Source: JALZVT01 sp964634815 (GTDB lineage Bacteria; Pseudomonadota; Gammaproteobacteria; Pseudomonadales; Azotimanducaceae). Taken from it: 64,000 bases of DNA. Position 1 is the stretch's first letter. Every line of letters starts with the position of its first letter. Position numbers and translations under genes: made by a program. The notes under the pieces were generated by a model. That model was given only the letters and a program-made list of their open reading frames with translations, was not told where the DNA came from and did no database searches. Positions 50,931 through 59,221 of this stretch are shown here, piece after piece. The stretch spans positions 1 through 64,000 of the forward strand of contig CAZWMD010000014.1 of assembly GCA_964634815.1 (NCBI GenBank), given 5' to 3'.

Positions 50931-52140
50931 GGTTGCTGCAAAACCGCTATTTGGGACTTCGGCAGGCACCGAAGTTGCAGATTTGGAGGCGGTAGTGCAT
51001 TCATCATGGGCGCAGCTTTCTGCCAGATTCACAGATATGGATGCGACAAACTCCATTGCAGTGACACCTTTTCAATCGGGTGGGTGGCTGCAAGCCTGGT
51101 ATGACACGGTGGGTGCTCAGCCTGGTATCGAGCCGTTGCCGCTTGAGATTCGTAACGCCCAAACCGGCGAACCTGTTTTTGGAATTCCACTTGTTAAGCG
51201 CAAACTGGGTTCACAGTGCATCGCAGAGTTTGCCGATGCGAGTGTGACTGATTACAACGCTCCGTTGATTGGGCCTGGGTGGGTTGGCAAACCTCCAAAT
51301 TCTCAACGAAAAGGCGAGGGCGCCGAGGTTACACCTCAAAGACTGATGAAGTTGTTGCAAGAGCCGTTGCAAGATTGTGACCAACTGCAATTCAGAAAAA
51401 TGCCAACCCAGCTTTTTGGTACTCCCAACCCGTTTGCATTGATGCCAGGTAATCAAGTGTGCGCTGTGGGTAGCAACCTGGTCAGGATTGATGGCAGTTG
51501 GGCTGATTACAGGAAGAGTCTTGCCAAGAAGGTGCGTAAAGAGCTTGAGCGTAGTTTTCGGGTGTTTCAACGCGATGGCATTGATGCTCATTTTTGCGTA
51601 GTGAATGATCCAGCCGAGGCTGTGGCGATACTTGAACAAATGGAAATCCTGCAAGAGCAACGAATCAGCGAACTGGGTTTGCCGTTTTTATTGAATGAGC
51701 CAGAGTATGCGGCGTTCTACCGGCGTTTAATTGAGTTGGACCTGGCCAGCGGCCGTCTGCTCCTAACGGTATTGAAGAGCGGGCCTGATGAGGTCGTTGG
51801 TGCGCTGTTAGGACTGTTAAGTGGCTCAAACTACGCAATGATACGCCTGGCTCATGGCGGAAAGAGCTGGTCACACTGTTCTCCTGGAAAGCTCATGATC
51901 GATCAGACCATGCAGTATCTGCACACCCTGGGTGTTACCCGCTTTGACTTCACAACCGGTGATTACTCCTACAAGAAGGGGTTTCTTCCCCACAGTGAGC
52001 CGTTGGTAGACGTTTATCTGGGAGTGTCTTTGAAAGGGCGAATATCGCTTGCGAGTTCTCAATACACGGATGCCGCAAAGGATCGCCTGCGACGTTTTCC
52101 GTTGGCTTTCGATTTAATGAAAAAGCTGGCGCTTAGATAG
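50923..52140 (+). CDS. GNAT-fold acyltransferase, CelD/FemAB-like
   Basis: 405 residues from GTG 50923, chosen for its short 8-bp overlap with the upstream gene; ATG 50893 is an alternative. Family marks: FQSGGWLQAWYDTVG (N-terminal), YRKSLAKKVRKELERSFRVFQRDG with a Lys/Arg helix (near 205), and the acyl-CoA site LSGSNYAMIRLAHGGKSWSHCSPGKLMIDQTMQ in the second half. TRFDFTTGDYSYKKGF is the usual CelD block. These enzymes transfer acyl or aminoacyl groups, often in exopolysaccharide or peptidoglycan paths. It overlaps the convergent Coq4-like gene by 8 bp. Confidence 0.85.
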   Translation: MSEVAAKPLFGTSAGTEVADLEAVVHSSWAQLSARFTDMDATNSIAVTPFQSGGWLQAWYDTVGAQPGIEPLPLEIRNAQTGEPVFGIPLVKRKLGSQCIAEFADASVTDYNAPLIGPGWVGKPPNSQRKGEGAEVTPQRLMKLLQEPLQDCDQLQFRKMPTQLFGTPNPFALMPGNQVCAVGSNLVRIDGSWADYRKSLAKKVRKELERSFRVFQRDGIDAHFCVVNDPAEAVAILEQMEILQEQRISELGLPFLLNEPEYAAFYRRLIELDLASGRLLLTVLKSGPDEVVGALLGLLSGSNYAMIRLAHGGKSWSHCSPGKLMIDQTMQYLHTLGVTRFDFTTGDYSYKKGFLPHSEPLVDVYLGVSLKGRISLASSQYTDAAKDRLRRFPLAFDLMKKLALR

Positions 52141-52606
52141 AGTCTTCGTAAATCACCGAAATGCCAAAGTTTGAGCGTAGTGTCGCTAGTGGGGTGTGGT
52201 CAAACTGGCTATGCTCAAGCCAGGGCCATTTCATTGTCATTTGCCGGGCACGATAGATCGTGCGTGGCACCAGCGTCACTGATCGGCTCATGGTTGCCAA
52301 GATGTCTCGGACACCAAGCTCACCGTAAATCTCTCTTGACTCCGCGAGGGCATATCCCTTCAAAACGGCATAGCCCTCTGTGGTGCCAAACATGGAGTAG
52401 ATTTTGATAGCGGCTTCGTCTGCAAGGCTTAGGCTGCCACCAAACACAACATGAGCGGTGTCGTGAGCTGAAAAGAATGCAGCCGCTGACGGATTGCCAG
52501 TTCGTTTTTGCAGATGGCTGTCATACACAGAGAAGTACTCCTCGCGCGCTTCCGACAAAGTCTGCTGAGATTCCTGTTCGAGAAAGCTCGGATGAGCAGT
52601 TGTCAT
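52133..52606 (-). CDS. Coq4-like protein with zinc motif
   Basis: 157 residues. The motif HDTAHVVFGGSLSLADE gives His48, Asp49, His52 and Glu64, that is HDxxH-x11-E, the metal site of Coq4, a ubiquinone-biosynthesis factor that binds lipid. The remainder is helical. It is shorter than eukaryotic Coq4 and lacks an evident targeting region. Its minus-strand order after the SDR (6 bp apart) suggests co-expression with that gene. Confidence 0.82.
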   Translation of the reverse strand: MTTAHPSFLEQESQQTLSEAREEYFSVYDSHLQKRTGNPSAAAFFSAHDTAHVVFGGSLSLADEAAIKIYSMFGTTEGYAVLKGYALAESREIYGELGVRDILATMSRSVTLVPRTIYRARQMTMKWPWLEHSQFDHTPLATLRSNFGISVIYEDSI

Positions 52607-52612
52607 ACCAGC

Positions 52613-53395
52613 CTAGTAGGGCGCACTGCCACCATCCACGCTAAGCGTACCGCCCGTGATGCCTCCGCCGAGATCGCTTGCGAGTAACACGGCGACCGCA
52701 GCCACCTCTTCAACCGTGTTCGGGCGCTTAAGGGCCGACTCTTGCGAGAACAGATTAACCATCTCGTCAAAGCTCATACCCATTGCCTCCGCGGTAGCGG
52801 GGCCGTTGTCTTTCACGATGTCGGTGATCACCAGGCCAGGGCAAATCGCATTCACCGTCACGCCCTCAGTTGCTACCTCTTGGGCCATGGATTTTGTCAT
52901 ACCGTTCACGGCATGCTTTGCCGCGGTGTAGGCCATAAAGACCGGTTTGCCAACCTTCCCTTCCATTGAGGAAATGTTGATAATTCGGCCCCATTTGTTT
53001 GGCAGCATGAGCTTGAGTGCGCGTCGGCTCGCCCAGAAGGTGGAGTAAACATTCCACTTCATGGTGTCATCAAACGTCTGGTCAGTAAGCTCAACGGTTG
53101 GCAACAAATCTCCGGCACCGCCGGCGTTGTTAACCAGAATATCGACCTTGCCAAACTCTTTGGCGGTCGCGTCGATAAACCCCTCAACGTCGGCCTGTAC
53201 CATGGCATCGCCAGGCTGGAAAATTGCGCGCCCGTCGACATTAAGCTCGGCAATGGTTTTTGCACCTTTATCAGGGTTGCGGGCCATCAATGCGACCTTC
53301 GCACCTTCGGCGAGGAACGCCTGTGCAATGGCCAGGCCGATCCCAGCGGTGCCACCCGTGATTGCCGCCACTTTTCCTTCAAGACCTGTAGGCAT
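52613..53395 (-). CDS. Short-chain dehydrogenase/reductase (SDR)
   Basis: 260 residues. TGGTAGIGLAIAQ (residues 14-26), NNAGGAG, catalytic NISSMEG and YTAAKHAVNG (near 155), and end GGGITGGTLSVDGGSAPY, as in FabG-like dehydrogenases. The substrate could be a hydroxyacyl-CoA or a cyclic alcohol. It shares a strand with the Coq4-like gene 6 bp downstream and another SDR upstream (48 bp between). Confidence 0.92.
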   Translation of the reverse strand: MPTGLEGKVAAITGGTAGIGLAIAQAFLAEGAKVALMARNPDKGAKTIAELNVDGRAIFQPGDAMVQADVEGFIDATAKEFGKVDILVNNAGGAGDLLPTVELTDQTFDDTMKWNVYSTFWASRRALKLMLPNKWGRIINISSMEGKVGKPVFMAYTAAKHAVNGMTKSMAQEVATEGVTVNAICPGLVITDIVKDNGPATAEAMGMSFDEMVNLFSQESALKRPNTVEEVAAVAVLLASDLGGGITGGTLSVDGGSAPY

Positions 53396-53443
53396 GATCA
53401 GTTCTGTCCTTCTCTTTTATTTGTAAGTTGTAGGTGCGTTATA

Positions 53444-54274
53444 TCAGGCTTTGGTCAGGCTTTGATCCGCATTCATCGCATCGAGCTGTTTCTGCACGGT
53501 CTTGGTCCATCTTGGATGAGTCAGTATCCAGAACTTATCCTCTTCTATGGCGTTTAGAACCAGTTGGCCAACCTCATCCGGTTGCATCCCTTGTTCCAGC
53601 ATTGCCTGGATTTCTTTAGCCATCGTGCCAGAAGTTTTGCCGTCAGCCTTTGGTTTGGCGCCGCCAGGCCGATGGGTTACAGAGTTGAAGCTGATGTTGG
53701 TATTTATGGGGCCTGGGCACAGTACCGAAGCGGTTACCGGGCTCTTGCGCGCTCGCAATTCTCTCTCAAGGGACGCCATGAGTGCGATTACCCCATGTTT
53801 TGCGACGTTGTAGGCGCCCATTCGACGTGCGGCGATCATTCCAGCCATTGAAGAGGTGGCATTGATATGGCCTTCGCCAGCGGCTTCTATCAACGGCAGG
53901 AAAACTTCTACGCCGTAGATTGGTCCCCACAGATCCACATCAATGATCCATTTCCAGTCCGCGAGCTTCATGTTGTGTGTGGCGGTAGGAATACCGATGC
54001 CTGCGTTGTTACACAGAATATTCACCGCGCCGTAGGTTTCCATAGTCAGGTTAGCAAGAGACTGTACCTGCTCGTGTTTTGAGACATCGCAGAGAGTGGT
54101 AGTCACAGCAACACCCTGTTGAGAAAACTCATCTGCTGCCTTTTGAAGAGCCTGCTCATCCAGATCTGCGAGGACGAGCTTCATACCGCGACCAGCAAAA
54201 GCCCGCGCCATACCGAGTCCTATGCCGCTAGCAGCACCCGTGACTACGGCAACTCTGTTTTCAAAATTCTGCAT
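53444..54274 (-). CDS. Short-chain dehydrogenase/reductase (SDR)
   Basis: 276 residues. TGAASGIGLGMARAF (residues 12-26), NNAGIGIP, NATSSMAGM and YNVAKHGVIALM (near 160). The PGPINTNISFNSVTHRPGG loop and FWILTHPRWTKTVQKQLDAMN tail group it with SDRs common in lipid-degrading proteobacteria. Together with the adjacent SDR and the NIPSNAP gene it forms a minus-strand run. Confidence 0.92.
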   Translation of the reverse strand: MQNFENRVAVVTGAASGIGLGMARAFAGRGMKLVLADLDEQALQKAADEFSQQGVAVTTTLCDVSKHEQVQSLANLTMETYGAVNILCNNAGIGIPTATHNMKLADWKWIIDVDLWGPIYGVEVFLPLIEAAGEGHINATSSMAGMIAARRMGAYNVAKHGVIALMASLERELRARKSPVTASVLCPGPINTNISFNSVTHRPGGAKPKADGKTSGTMAKEIQAMLEQGMQPDEVGQLVLNAIEEDKFWILTHPRWTKTVQKQLDAMNADQSLTKA

Positions 54275-54334
54275 AAGTGAGGTTCGCTATGGTCAAGTAA
54301 GGGTGGTGATGAGTAGCGCAGGCGGTGAGTTGCA

Positions 54335-54763
54335 CTAGGAGCCCGGAGAGTAGTCGGTTGCTTGCATGAATGTGCTCTCAATCTTTGAGACCAGTGGTCC
54401 GTCTGCCTGGGACGCCTCATAGGCGCTGCGCCACTGGGGATCCTCGATAAAGGCCTTCCATGAGGCTTCCGCAGCGGTACGGCTCTTGTGGCCGATGAGA
54501 TAGATGAGGGTGTTTGGCGTCTCTACCGGTGTCCAATAGCCCAAGTTCTTTATTCCGTGTTTCTCGAACAGCGCCATAGTGTGGTCGCTGAAGCGGCGGT
54601 GCAGGTCATCGAGCTTGTTTGGATGAGTGGTGTATGTGCGCAATTCCAGTAGCGGCCAATCGCTGGCCGTATCAGGGGGTGGCGCTGATGAGCAGGCGCT
54701 TGCCAGTAGCGCCAGTGCCATCACTGCCAGTGTTTGCCTTGTGGCTGGGATCGTGAGTTTCAT
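54335..54763 (-). CDS. NIPSNAP-family lipoprotein
   Basis: 142 residues from the ATG at 54763. The signal TLAVMALALLASAC ends in a lipobox (Cys near residue 23). The mature part is one NIPSNAP dimeric alpha+beta-barrel-like unit: LLELRTYTTHPNKLDDLHRRF, then YWTPVETPNTLIYLIGHKS and SWKAFIEDPQWRSAYEASQ. The family function is unknown. It should be anchored in the envelope, unlike most cytosolic members. It is divergent from the next SDR gene. Confidence 0.88.
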   Translation of the reverse strand: MKLTIPATRQTLAVMALALLASACSSAPPPDTASDWPLLELRTYTTHPNKLDDLHRRFSDHTMALFEKHGIKNLGYWTPVETPNTLIYLIGHKSRTAAEASWKAFIEDPQWRSAYEASQADGPLVSKIESTFMQATDYSPGS

Positions 54764-54864
54764 AATTTGGGGTATTCTCGTTGCGTTGATTGGACGCAGT
54801 TGTTTGCGCTGCCAGCTGTCCATCAGATTAATTGAAGCGTCTGCATTTTGACAGGTAATGGACT

Positions 54865-55695
54865 ATGAGCACTTTGGAAAACAAGACAGCTATCGTGACC
54901 GGCGCTGGCCGAGGCGTGGGTCGGGCCACCGCTATCAGGCTTGGCAAGGCCGGTGCGAGAGTGATTGTTAATGATCTGGACGCAGATGAAGGGGAGGCCT
55001 GTGTCCGGGCGATCCAGCAGGCCGGAGGTACGGCGCTTGGCTGTCCGGGTGATGTGACCCAGCCTGACTACCCCGAGCAACTTATAGATGCGGCGCTTGC
55101 CGCTTTCAGTAGCATAGACATCGTAATCAACAATGCCGGTTACATCTGGAACGGCGCCATGCACAACCACTCAGACGAGCAATGGCAGGCGATGCTTGAT
55201 ATCCATGCAACCGCACCATTTCGCATCTTGCGAGCCCTCGCACCCTGGCTACGGGAAACAGCGAAGCGGGAACAGGCGGAATCCGGAGCTGTTGCCTGTC
55301 GTAAAATAGTCAATATTTCGAGTGTCTCAGGTACCACTGGGGCGGCGACGCAGATCGCCTATTCTGCAGGCAAGGCAGCGGTGGTGGGCCTCACCAGGAC
55401 TCTGGCCAAGGAGTGGGGCCGCTATAATGTGACGGTGAATGCGGTAGCTTTTGGTCACATCGAAACTCGACTTACGCAACCCTACGAGAGCGCACCCCCC
55501 ACGATTGAGGTTGGAGCGCGTTCACTTCGGGTTGGCCTCACCGAAGAGCAGTTACGTGGTGTTACCCAGGCGACGCCCCTGCAACGTGCCGGTCGGCCGG
55601 AGGATGGCGCTGGTGCAATCTATCTGTTTTGCTTGCCGGAATCAGATTATGTGACGGGTGAGGTGCTGACCTGTTCCGGCGGAGCGCATCTTTAG
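54865..55695 (+). CDS. Short-chain dehydrogenase/reductase (SDR)
   Basis: 276 residues. TGAGRGVGRATAIRL (residues 12-26), NNAGYIWNG, catalytic NISSVSGTTG and YSAGKAAVVG (near 175). The VTNAF-type end reads DYVTGEVLTCSGGAHL, as in FabG-like/hydroxyacyl dehydrogenases. It precedes a PhyH gene by 50 bp, separated by a 14-bp imperfect tandem duplication. Confidence 0.92.
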   Translation: MSTLENKTAIVTGAGRGVGRATAIRLGKAGARVIVNDLDADEGEACVRAIQQAGGTALGCPGDVTQPDYPEQLIDAALAAFSSIDIVINNAGYIWNGAMHNHSDEQWQAMLDIHATAPFRILRALAPWLRETAKREQAESGAVACRKIVNISSVSGTTGAATQIAYSAGKAAVVGLTRTLAKEWGRYNVTVNAVAFGHIETRLTQPYESAPPTIEVGARSLRVGLTEEQLRGVTQATPLQRAGRPEDGAGAIYLFCLPESDYVTGEVLTCSGGAHL

Positions 55696-55706
55696 GGCTT
55701 TGGGGT

Positions 55707-55734
55707 GCCAGGAGTGATTGGCCAGGAGTGGTTG
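55707..55734. repeat. 14-bp tandem duplication
   Basis: GCCAGGAGTGATTG is followed directly by GCCAGGAGTGGTTG, one mismatch, in the 50-bp space ahead of the PhyH gene. Each copy carries AGGAG, but neither sits at ribosome-site distance from the ATG at 55746. Confidence 0.85.
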
Positions 55735-55745
55735 AGTAACAACAG

Positions 55746-56525
55746 ATGCGTGTGACCCAGCAAGAACGAGAACAGTGGTATCGAGACGGCTATTTTGTCC
55801 GCCTGAAGTGTTTCCATGAGGTGGAACTCAAACGGCTTCGCAGTGCCTCTGATCGGGTGGCATCAGCAGTAGCGCGCAGGGCTCCCCATGGCACCACCTA
55901 TTATTTGGATGGCAATCGATTTGTGGACCATGGGCACCACACGTTTCAGTACGAACATGCCCCGGGCTCAACCCAGTTACGCGTGGTGGAGCCAGTACAT
56001 GACCTTGATGAGGAATACGCCCGCCTCGTTGCGGATAAGCGACTTGTTCGCGTAATGCGTGATCTCCTTGGAGAGGAGGCTGTGGCGCTTTGGACAGCGA
56101 AGCTCAATTTCAAATCACCGCACGATGGCTCGGGTTTTGGTTGGCATCAGGATTCCCCCTACTGGATTCATGCCAACACTTGCGTGGATCGGTTGCCGAA
56201 CGTGTTTGTTGCGCTTGATGATACAAATGCAGAGAACGGCGGCTTGCGACTCATACGTGGCAGTCATACTCAGGGTGTCTTGTCTGGGCGCGCTGACGGC
56301 AGCCAACTGGAAGGCTTTTATACGCACGAATCCTGGATTGATCTGGATCAGCTAGTGATTCCTCAGTTGCCCGCAGGGTCTCTCTTGTTCTTTAGCCCGC
56401 ACATCATTCACGGTTCAGGCGCCAATCAGTCCGCGGCAAAGCGGCGAGCATTGATCCTGACCTATCAGCCGGCGGGTGGGCGCGAATTGAAATCCGGGGC
56501 TCAGAGTGCGACTTATCAGACTTAA
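55746..56525 (+). CDS. Phytanoyl-CoA dioxygenase (PhyH) family oxygenase
   Basis: 259 residues, a compact member. FGWHQDSPYW (near 135) gives the His-x-Asp, HIIHGSGANQSAAKRRALILTYQPAG (near 220) gives the second His and the Arg that holds 2-oxoglutarate. ENGGLRLIRGSHTQG is the family's loop. It should hydroxylate a small or lipid-derived molecule. It follows an SDR on the same strand, the same pairing seen at 43.6-45.7 kb. Confidence 0.92.
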   Translation: MRVTQQEREQWYRDGYFVRLKCFHEVELKRLRSASDRVASAVARRAPHGTTYYLDGNRFVDHGHHTFQYEHAPGSTQLRVVEPVHDLDEEYARLVADKRLVRVMRDLLGEEAVALWTAKLNFKSPHDGSGFGWHQDSPYWIHANTCVDRLPNVFVALDDTNAENGGLRLIRGSHTQGVLSGRADGSQLEGFYTHESWIDLDQLVIPQLPAGSLLFFSPHIIHGSGANQSAAKRRALILTYQPAGGRELKSGAQSATYQT

Positions 56526-57061
56526 GGTTAGACAATAAATAAACCCTATAACTCATTGATTAATAAGAATATTAAAGAGATACGCAGCCCGAGATGGTCC
56601 TCGATTCCCGGTTATAAGAGCGGTTTGTACTCTGAGCTTTAGTGATTGCCGTTAAAACTCCCGGGGTCGCCTTCTTTTGGTCTCATATTGGTCTCACATT
56701 GGTCGCATATAGGCCAACCTGCACTTTGAGATAGGTTTTCGTAGCGCTTGTTTTTGCTGAAAAAAAATCAAAAACCTCGAAACACTATAACGCTAAAAAA
56801 GTACTTTTGTGTTGTGCTGAAAAGGCGTTGGTGTCTAATCGCTGAGTGATTTCACCTGTAAAAACGCTGATGAAATGAGTACAAAAAAAGTTGCATCTGT
56901 CGTTTACAACGGTGATTGCGGAATCTATAGTCCCGCAACTTCTGAATACATACTTATGTATTTACATCTTTGTATTCTGACTTTCTGGATAGATTTATCT
57001 GCATAAATTTATTTGTATCAACTTCATTCGCTGCGAAGGATTCATAAGCTAAGGATTAACT
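56526..57061. promoter_or_regulatory. AT-rich, repeat-bearing region before the ParA-like gene
   Basis: 536 bp with no gene. Three head-to-tail 11-bp units lie at 56677-56709 (TTGGTCTCATA, TTGGTCTCACA, TTGGTCGCATA), followed by TAGGCC. A perfect inverted repeat AATACATA-CT-TATGTATT is at 56945-56962. Several A/T tracts occur (56760-56800, 56998-57020). This layout fits a partition site and operator, or iterons. AAGGA precedes the ParA ATG. Confidence 0.5.
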
Positions 57062-57724
57062 ATGAGCATTATCACAATGGCTACCACCAAGGGCGGAGCC
57101 GGTAAAACAACCTTGGCCCAGCTGATCATTGGTGCGGTCCACAATTTTGGTTATACCGTTGGTGTCATTGATACGGATGACAACGGGACCCTGAATAGCT
57201 GGCTCACCGACAACATCAACATGGCGATTGAGTCGAAACATATTACGGATGAGACCAAGATCGTCTCTGAAGCGAAGAAGCTGGACCGAAAGTACGACAT
57301 GGTGGTTGTTGATACCGCTGGTGTGCGTTCGCAGGCCACGATCTTTGCGTTGGGATGCGCGGATCTGGTGCTTATACCGGTGCAGATGTCCAAGGCAGAT
57401 GTGGTTGAGGCGGTTAAAACCTACAAGCTGGTCCGTAGCGCAGGCGCCATTGCCGAGAAGATCATTCCGGCCCGAATCGTATTCACTGACTACACGCCCA
57501 AAACCAATGTCGGTAAGCAGGTTCGCAAGAAGGTGAGCAAGCATGAGTTGCCCGCCATGAAGACCCGGCTGCATCATCTGGTGGCCTACAAGGAGCAAAC
57601 CTTCTCCGGCAAGATTGCAAAGAAAGGAACTGCCGGCGCTCAGGCGCAGCTGCTCGTTCAGGAGATGTGTGAGCAGGGTTTCTTGCCCTTCATGCGTGAG
57701 CCGGAACTGCGCGTCGCCTCATGA
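57062..57724 (+). CDS. ParA-like (MinD/ParA) partition ATPase
   Basis: 220 residues. Deviant Walker A KGGAGKTT at residues 10-17, VGVIDTDDNGTLNSW (Walker A' equivalent) and VVVDTAGVR (Walker B). No N-terminal helix-turn-helix, so it is of the short plasmid type (type Ib). It would bind DNA as a dimer and move a centromere-bound partner. The next gene overlaps its stop by 4 bp. The chromosomal par locus is not evident, so this could be from a mobile or integrated replicon. Confidence 0.9.
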   Translation: MSIITMATTKGGAGKTTLAQLIIGAVHNFGYTVGVIDTDDNGTLNSWLTDNINMAIESKHITDETKIVSEAKKLDRKYDMVVVDTAGVRSQATIFALGCADLVLIPVQMSKADVVEAVKTYKLVRSAGAIAEKIIPARIVFTDYTPKTNVGKQVRKKVSKHELPAMKTRLHHLVAYKEQTFSGKIAKKGTAGAQAQLLVQEMCEQGFLPFMREPELRVAS

Positions 57725-58008
57725 GTCGAACGCCCACCAAGGGCAAGAAGGCATCGGCCTCTAAAGCACGTAAGGCGCCCCTGGCCACGCGTGAGATTGC
57801 GGCGGCCTCCAGGCAGGCTCGAAGTGTTGATCAAGACGATGAGCCGATGAGTCAGATCACGCTGAAGCTTCGTCAGTCCCAGCACCGGCAACTGGCCCAG
57901 ATGGCGTTTGACGCCGGGACCACAATGCGCGGCATCATCATGCGGGCGCTTAAGACCAAGGGGCTCGCTGTGACCAAGGAAGATCTTAAAGACCGACGAC
58001 GTCGCTAG
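57721..58008 (+). CDS. Small ribbon-helix-helix-like DNA-binding partner of ParA
   Basis: 95 residues with a basic, Lys/Ala-rich N-tail (1-40) and a C-terminal segment EPMSQITLKLRQSQHRQLAQMAF plus TTMRGIIMRALKTKG. Its strand-helix-helix order fits ribbon-helix-helix repressors that act as type Ib ParB/ParG-like proteins. It is coupled by ATGA to the ParA gene. It would bind the repeats upstream or downstream. The family is inferred from pattern and context. Confidence 0.72.
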   Translation: MSRTPTKGKKASASKARKAPLATREIAAASRQARSVDQDDEPMSQITLKLRQSQHRQLAQMAFDAGTTMRGIIMRALKTKGLAVTKEDLKDRRRR

Positions 58009-58312
58009 CGCGGTAGCGTTTTGGCAAGAGTGGCAGGCTGAGGGGCCTGCCCGGTTTGGGCTCTGGGGTGCAGGCTCAGATTCTCTTAAGGCGATGATTT
58101 GCGTATTTCACGAAGCGCATTTCACCAAATGTTAGTGAAACTCAGGGTCTGAGTTAAAGAAATCTCTGCCCAATTTATCCCAGTTGGCCTTTTCTGCGTC
58201 AGCGAATACCCTAACCTTCTGATCTTTAAGAAGATTGTCTTATTTCTGCTTGCTGGCCCAATGCTTGCATTCCAGCGTTATTAGTCCTGTGCAAAAAAAA
58301 GGAATCTCGTGG
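58009..58312. other. Intergenic region with hairpin and TTTCAC repeats
   Basis: 304 bp. A hairpin GGCAGGC (58032-58038) / GCCTGCC (58045-58051) with a 6-nt loop lies after the partition pair and may act as a weak terminator; no T-run follows. Two direct 11-bp copies GCGTATTTCAC (58101-58111) and GCGCATTTCAC (58115-58125) and an inverted GTGAAA (58135-58140) follow. No coding sequence is apparent before the ATPase gene. Confidence 0.4.
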
Positions 58313-59221
58313 ATGCTTGAGCTCGTAAACCTTTCCAAAACCTATGCCAATGGCGTTTGCGCGCTGGACCAGGTGTCGCTGACCATTCCCAGCGGCATGT
58401 TTGGCTTGCTGGGGCCAAATGGGGCTGGCAAATCGTCGCTTATGCGCACCATTGCAACCTTGCAGACGCCCGATAGTGGCTCCATCCTTTTGCACACTGA
58501 CCCAGCCACTAACTCAGCGATAGACGCGCTGGCGGATCCCCACGAGCTGCGCCGTACCCTCGGTTACTTGCCCCAGGAATTTGGTGCTTATCCGCGTACC
58601 TCGCCTTTGGCGATGCTCGATCATATTGCCGTATTAAAAGGTGTTACCCGGGGCGATGATCGCAAGGCGATGGTTGAATACCTGCTGGAGATGACCAATC
58701 TTTGGGATGTTCGAAAGTCTCACATAGACAGTTTCTCAGGGGGTATGAAACAGCGCTTTGGTATTGCTCAGGCACTGCTTGGGGAGCCCCGGTTAATCAT
58801 TGTCGATGAGCCTACGGCAGGGCTGGATCCTGCGGAACGCCGACGGTTTCACAATTTGTTGGCCAAAATCGGTGAGAACGTGGTGGTTATTCTGTCCACG
58901 CACATCGTTGAGGATGTTGCTGACCTATGCCCGACAATGGCCATCATGGGGCAGGGCAAGATTCTGCTTCAGGGCAGGCCTGCGGATCTGGTGGCCAAGC
59001 TGCAAAACCGACTGTTTGTCAAAACAGTTCCCAGCAATGAGGCAGCGGCCTTGCAGGCCGAGTTGCCCGTAGTTTCAACCCGTCTGAAAGCGGGCCAGGT
59101 GGAGCTGCGGGTTGTTGCCGAAACTGCGCCTGAGCAGGGCTTTGCCGCAGGGACCGCCGTGCTGGAAGACGTGTACTTTGCAACACTGATGCAGCATGGC
59201 CTGAGTGTGGAGTTAGGTTGA
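58313..59221 (+). CDS. ABC transporter ATP-binding protein
   Basis: 302 residues from ATG 58313 with AAAGGA upstream; an earlier in-frame start at 58235 has none. Walker A LLGPNGAGKSS (near 34), signature FSGGMKQRFG (near 140), Walker B LIIVDEPTAGLD (about 158-169), and STHIVEDVADLC, the H-loop. It is of the ABC-2 type that pairs with a membrane permease. Its stop overlaps the ATG of the permease-peptidase gene by one base, so the two form one exporter. Confidence 0.93.
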   Translation: MLELVNLSKTYANGVCALDQVSLTIPSGMFGLLGPNGAGKSSLMRTIATLQTPDSGSILLHTDPATNSAIDALADPHELRRTLGYLPQEFGAYPRTSPLAMLDHIAVLKGVTRGDDRKAMVEYLLEMTNLWDVRKSHIDSFSGGMKQRFGIAQALLGEPRLIIVDEPTAGLDPAERRRFHNLLAKIGENVVVILSTHIVEDVADLCPTMAIMGQGKILLQGRPADLVAKLQNRLFVKTVPSNEAAALQAELPVVSTRLKAGQVELRVVAETAPEQGFAAGTAVLEDVYFATLMQHGLSVELG

